Shown piece by piece: positions 61,980 through 64,000 of a stretch of 64,000 nucleotides of DNA. A program made the position numbers and the translations under genes. Where the stretch lies: positions 33,349,501 through 33,413,500 of the forward strand of contig OY821786.1 of the NCBI GenBank assembly GCA_963682175.1, given 5' to 3'. Position 1 is the first letter of the stretch. Each line of letters starts with the position of its first letter. The notes under the pieces were generated by a model. That model was given only the letters and a program-made list of their open reading frames with translations. It ran no database searches and was not told the DNA's origin. The stretch is from Triglochin maritima. Taxonomy: Eukaryota; Streptophyta; Magnoliopsida; Alismatales; Juncaginaceae.

Positions 61980-62333
61980 GCCTCCGTAGCCCCTCAGGCC
62001 GGTAGTCACTTCACCCAACGACAGTTGCGTGCCCGCTGAAGCAATGAGATCCGCAATCCCTCAGACTGCTACTCTAACGCGAGTCAAACGATCCACCAGA
62101 TTTGTCACGATCCATACATGGAGGTGACGCGTTCTGGACACCCACACTCTTCCACACGGCGGTCCCTGGGCAGGCACGCGTAACGCGCCCACCGTCACCT
62201 CCCGGCTCACGCACAAGGCGAGGACACGGGTTTCCGTGGACAGAGTTGGCATCCTAAGCGGAACCAAGAATTCTGTCCTGTGCAAAACGATAGACCGAAA
62301 GAGACACTCGGTCGACCGTTTCCTCAAGGGAAT

Positions 62334-63510
62334 TGATGCATTGCATACATTGCATCATATGTCTTTCATTTAGATTACTTTTATATCAATAAATGCTACT
62401 AAGGTATGTGTTTAGTCGTATTTACAGAATACAGGGACCTGGATTCAAATTACCCACATTCCGAGCATAAACGCGTGCAAAAGATTCATTTCTATCATAA
62501 AGACCGAATTCAAGTTTATCGGGTTTCAAATAGAAATGCATCCAAGCATAAAAGCATTCAAGGAGCTAATTACAAAAAGGTCAAGGACTTAATTGCAAAA
62601 TGCCAAGGACCTAATTGCAAAATAAAAGGACCAAGTTATTGTGTGGAGAAAGTCAAAAGAAAAATCAAATATAAATCTCCAACAATGGAAGGAATTAATC
62701 CGGAGCTCAAAAGAATGGAAACAAATCATCCAGACGCGCAAATAAAGATCAAATCATGCCATAAACGCACCGCAGAAATCCGGACCCGATCCCATCAACC
62801 TGGGCGACGAATTAGCCGCACCTCCCATGCATTGTGCGGCGATTTCGCCGCACCAGAGGTGATCTGTGTGCCCGATTTTCGTCCAGTGTCGGGTCGACGC
62901 GTGTACTATCCTTTTATGTATTGGTATCCCCTGTATCAGCTATAAATAGCCCTGTAGGACGAATGTAACACATCTTTGAACCTTTGGTCTTGGATCATTA
63001 GTAATAAATTTCTGTTTTATTTTGTTTTGTTTCTCCTTTCTTTTAATGTCTCTAGGATCCTTTCTTCTTCCTCCCTCCATGAGTTTCTAACTCTTTCCAA
63101 AGGGTGGAGGTGATGGAATTAGGGTTAGAGAAGATGAATTGCATGTTATTATTTTAAGTTCATGATTAGTATATTTTGATTACTTGAGTTTATGTTAAGT
63201 CATTTATCTTGTAATGCTTCATAACTAACATGATTTACAATAAGTTTCAGTAATTCTCTGATCTAAACCTAAATCTAAACCTCCACCCAACGGAATTCAC
63301 CATCTTTGTTCTTGTTTTAGTTTTATTTGTTCATGTTTCTTGCTTTAGATAATTAAAACCCAAAAATCTCAAAACCAACCTTATTATTGTTCTCTCTCTC
63401 TCTAATCGAAAATCCAAAAATAACAATATCTCTCCCTCCTTGTGTTCGACCCGTATTTGCCACGTCTTCATTGACACCGTGCACTTGCGGTATAAATAAA
63501 AATCACAACA
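62334..63510 (+). mobile_element. Solo LTR of the CACTTGCGGT family, TSD GGAAT
   Basis: Starts TGATGCATTGCATACATTGC and ends GTGCACTTGCGGTATAAA...CACAACA. GGAAT is duplicated exactly at 62329-62333 and 63511-63515, and the two halves of the gypsy LTR join cleanly without it. The frame 62406-62945 inside has no family features. Confidence 0.88.
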
Positions 63511-63514
63511 GGAA

Positions 63515-63870
63515 TCGGTCAACCGCTGTGACAACCCGTCGACCGCTTCCACAAGGGAAATCGGTCGACCGAAAGTGACAGCTCGGTCGACCGCTTCCAC
63601 AAGGGAATCGGTCGACCGAAGCGTCTGCAACGGTCGAACTAGTTGCGCAACACATAAATCCAACGGTCTACCGAAGGTCTAAAACCGGTCGACCGAACGA
63701 GGTCAAAATCCGGAGTCTGGTCAACATCAAAATCGAATATATCGGTCGACCGAAACCTTACAGGGTCAACCTATTATTTTCTACGTCATCAACGGTCGAC
63801 CGCAACCACACCGAGGGTCCGGTACACTTAAGTTCCGGTCGACCGAACGCAAGGACCTGGTCGACCGACA
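63515..63870 (-). repeat. Paired GGTCGACC array in the minus-strand gypsy LTR
   Basis: Pairs such as CGGTCGACCG-N12-CGGTCGACCG recur with 12-bp spacers in four cases and 10 in one, i.e. 22-bp repeats of the TCGA centre. Same architecture as in the other two gypsy LTRs. Confidence 0.82.
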
Positions 63871-64000
63871 GACGTCTTCAACCTCGCGCCAGCCGAGGTT
63901 TGACGCCAAAACTCGTCGCCGACGAGGTCTCCGACCTCCTGTGACCTACCAAAACATCACCCCAACGTGGGTGATCACTAAGGCTTCTAATGCAAGAACT

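Larger units (their letters stand above)
60881..64000 (-). mobile_element. Ty3/gypsy LTR (Tekay-related), minus orientation, cut by the window end
   Basis: The plus reading starts TGTAACATCCCCGAACAACG, the reverse complement of the 19004-21475 LTR end. It continues through the GGCCACACAGGC minisatellite, the TATAAAAG box, the GACACGGGTTTCCGTGGACA block and the GGTCGACC array (63515-63870). It reaches the window edge close to what should be the LTR start. Whether it is solo or belongs to a full element beyond 64000 cannot be seen. It is interrupted by a solo LTR at 62334-63510. Confidence 0.85.

Noticed and set aside
62406..62945. 179-codon frame as a host gene
   Set aside because: Lies wholly inside a TSD-bounded solo LTR and shows no domain.

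Overview
This is nuclear DNA from a flowering plant, most likely a eudicot. It holds two intron-containing plant genes in the first 9.4 kb, and the remaining 54 kb is almost entirely transposable elements. The host genes are a TZP-type gene (tandem CCHC zinc knuckles plus a PLUS3 domain, seven exons, + strand, 933-6130) and a plant linker histone H1 gene (two exons, - strand, 8301-9268). There are no bacterial or organellar features and no CRISPR array, and I recognised no rRNA or tRNA gene.

From about 9.4 to 18.3 kb the sequence is AT-rich intergenic DNA. It carries simple repeats, small inverted-repeat elements and a deleted CACTA element (right end at 15642) that contains a 176-bp hAT-type element with a perfect 8-bp target duplication.

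From 18.3 to 47.5 kb there is a nested stack of LTR retrotransposons, readable through target-site duplications (TSDs). An old Ty1/copia element (about 18283-47532) has been cut open by: a solo Ty3/gypsy LTR (19004-21475, TSD AGTTT); a solo copia LTR (22732-25438, TSD CATAT) that itself contains another solo LTR; and a minus-strand, SIRE-like non-autonomous copia element (26597-41524). The SIRE-like element holds a solo LTR (26697 region, TSD ATAGA) and a complete, very young Tekay/Del-type chromovirus (29653-38481, TSD ATATC). The two 2.1-kb LTRs of the chromovirus differ by one visible substitution plus a microsatellite length change. Its 1482-codon polyprotein frame is broken only by one TAG in gag. 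The 3' LTR of the outer copia element holds further LTR insertions.

From 47.5 to 64 kb there are a foldback element, another solo LTR, strongly decayed copia remnants on both strands, and a 3.1-kb CACTA element (57464-60566, TSD TGA) inserted in the zinc-knuckle codons of a minus-strand copia gag. The window ends inside a minus-strand gypsy LTR that contains one more solo LTR.

The most unusual signal is an array of paired 10-bp inverted repeats (core CGGT-CG-ACCG) in LTRs of both gypsy and copia families. Within a pair the two sites are spaced with striking regularity: exactly 19 bp in five of five pairs in one LTR, and mostly 21-23 bp in the others. In one copia family the array lies just upstream of the TATA box. 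The outer copia LTR has a separate promoter feature: a cluster of heat-shock-element-like motifs directly upstream of its TATA box, reminiscent of ONSEN. Positions come from manual counting and may be off by a base or two.
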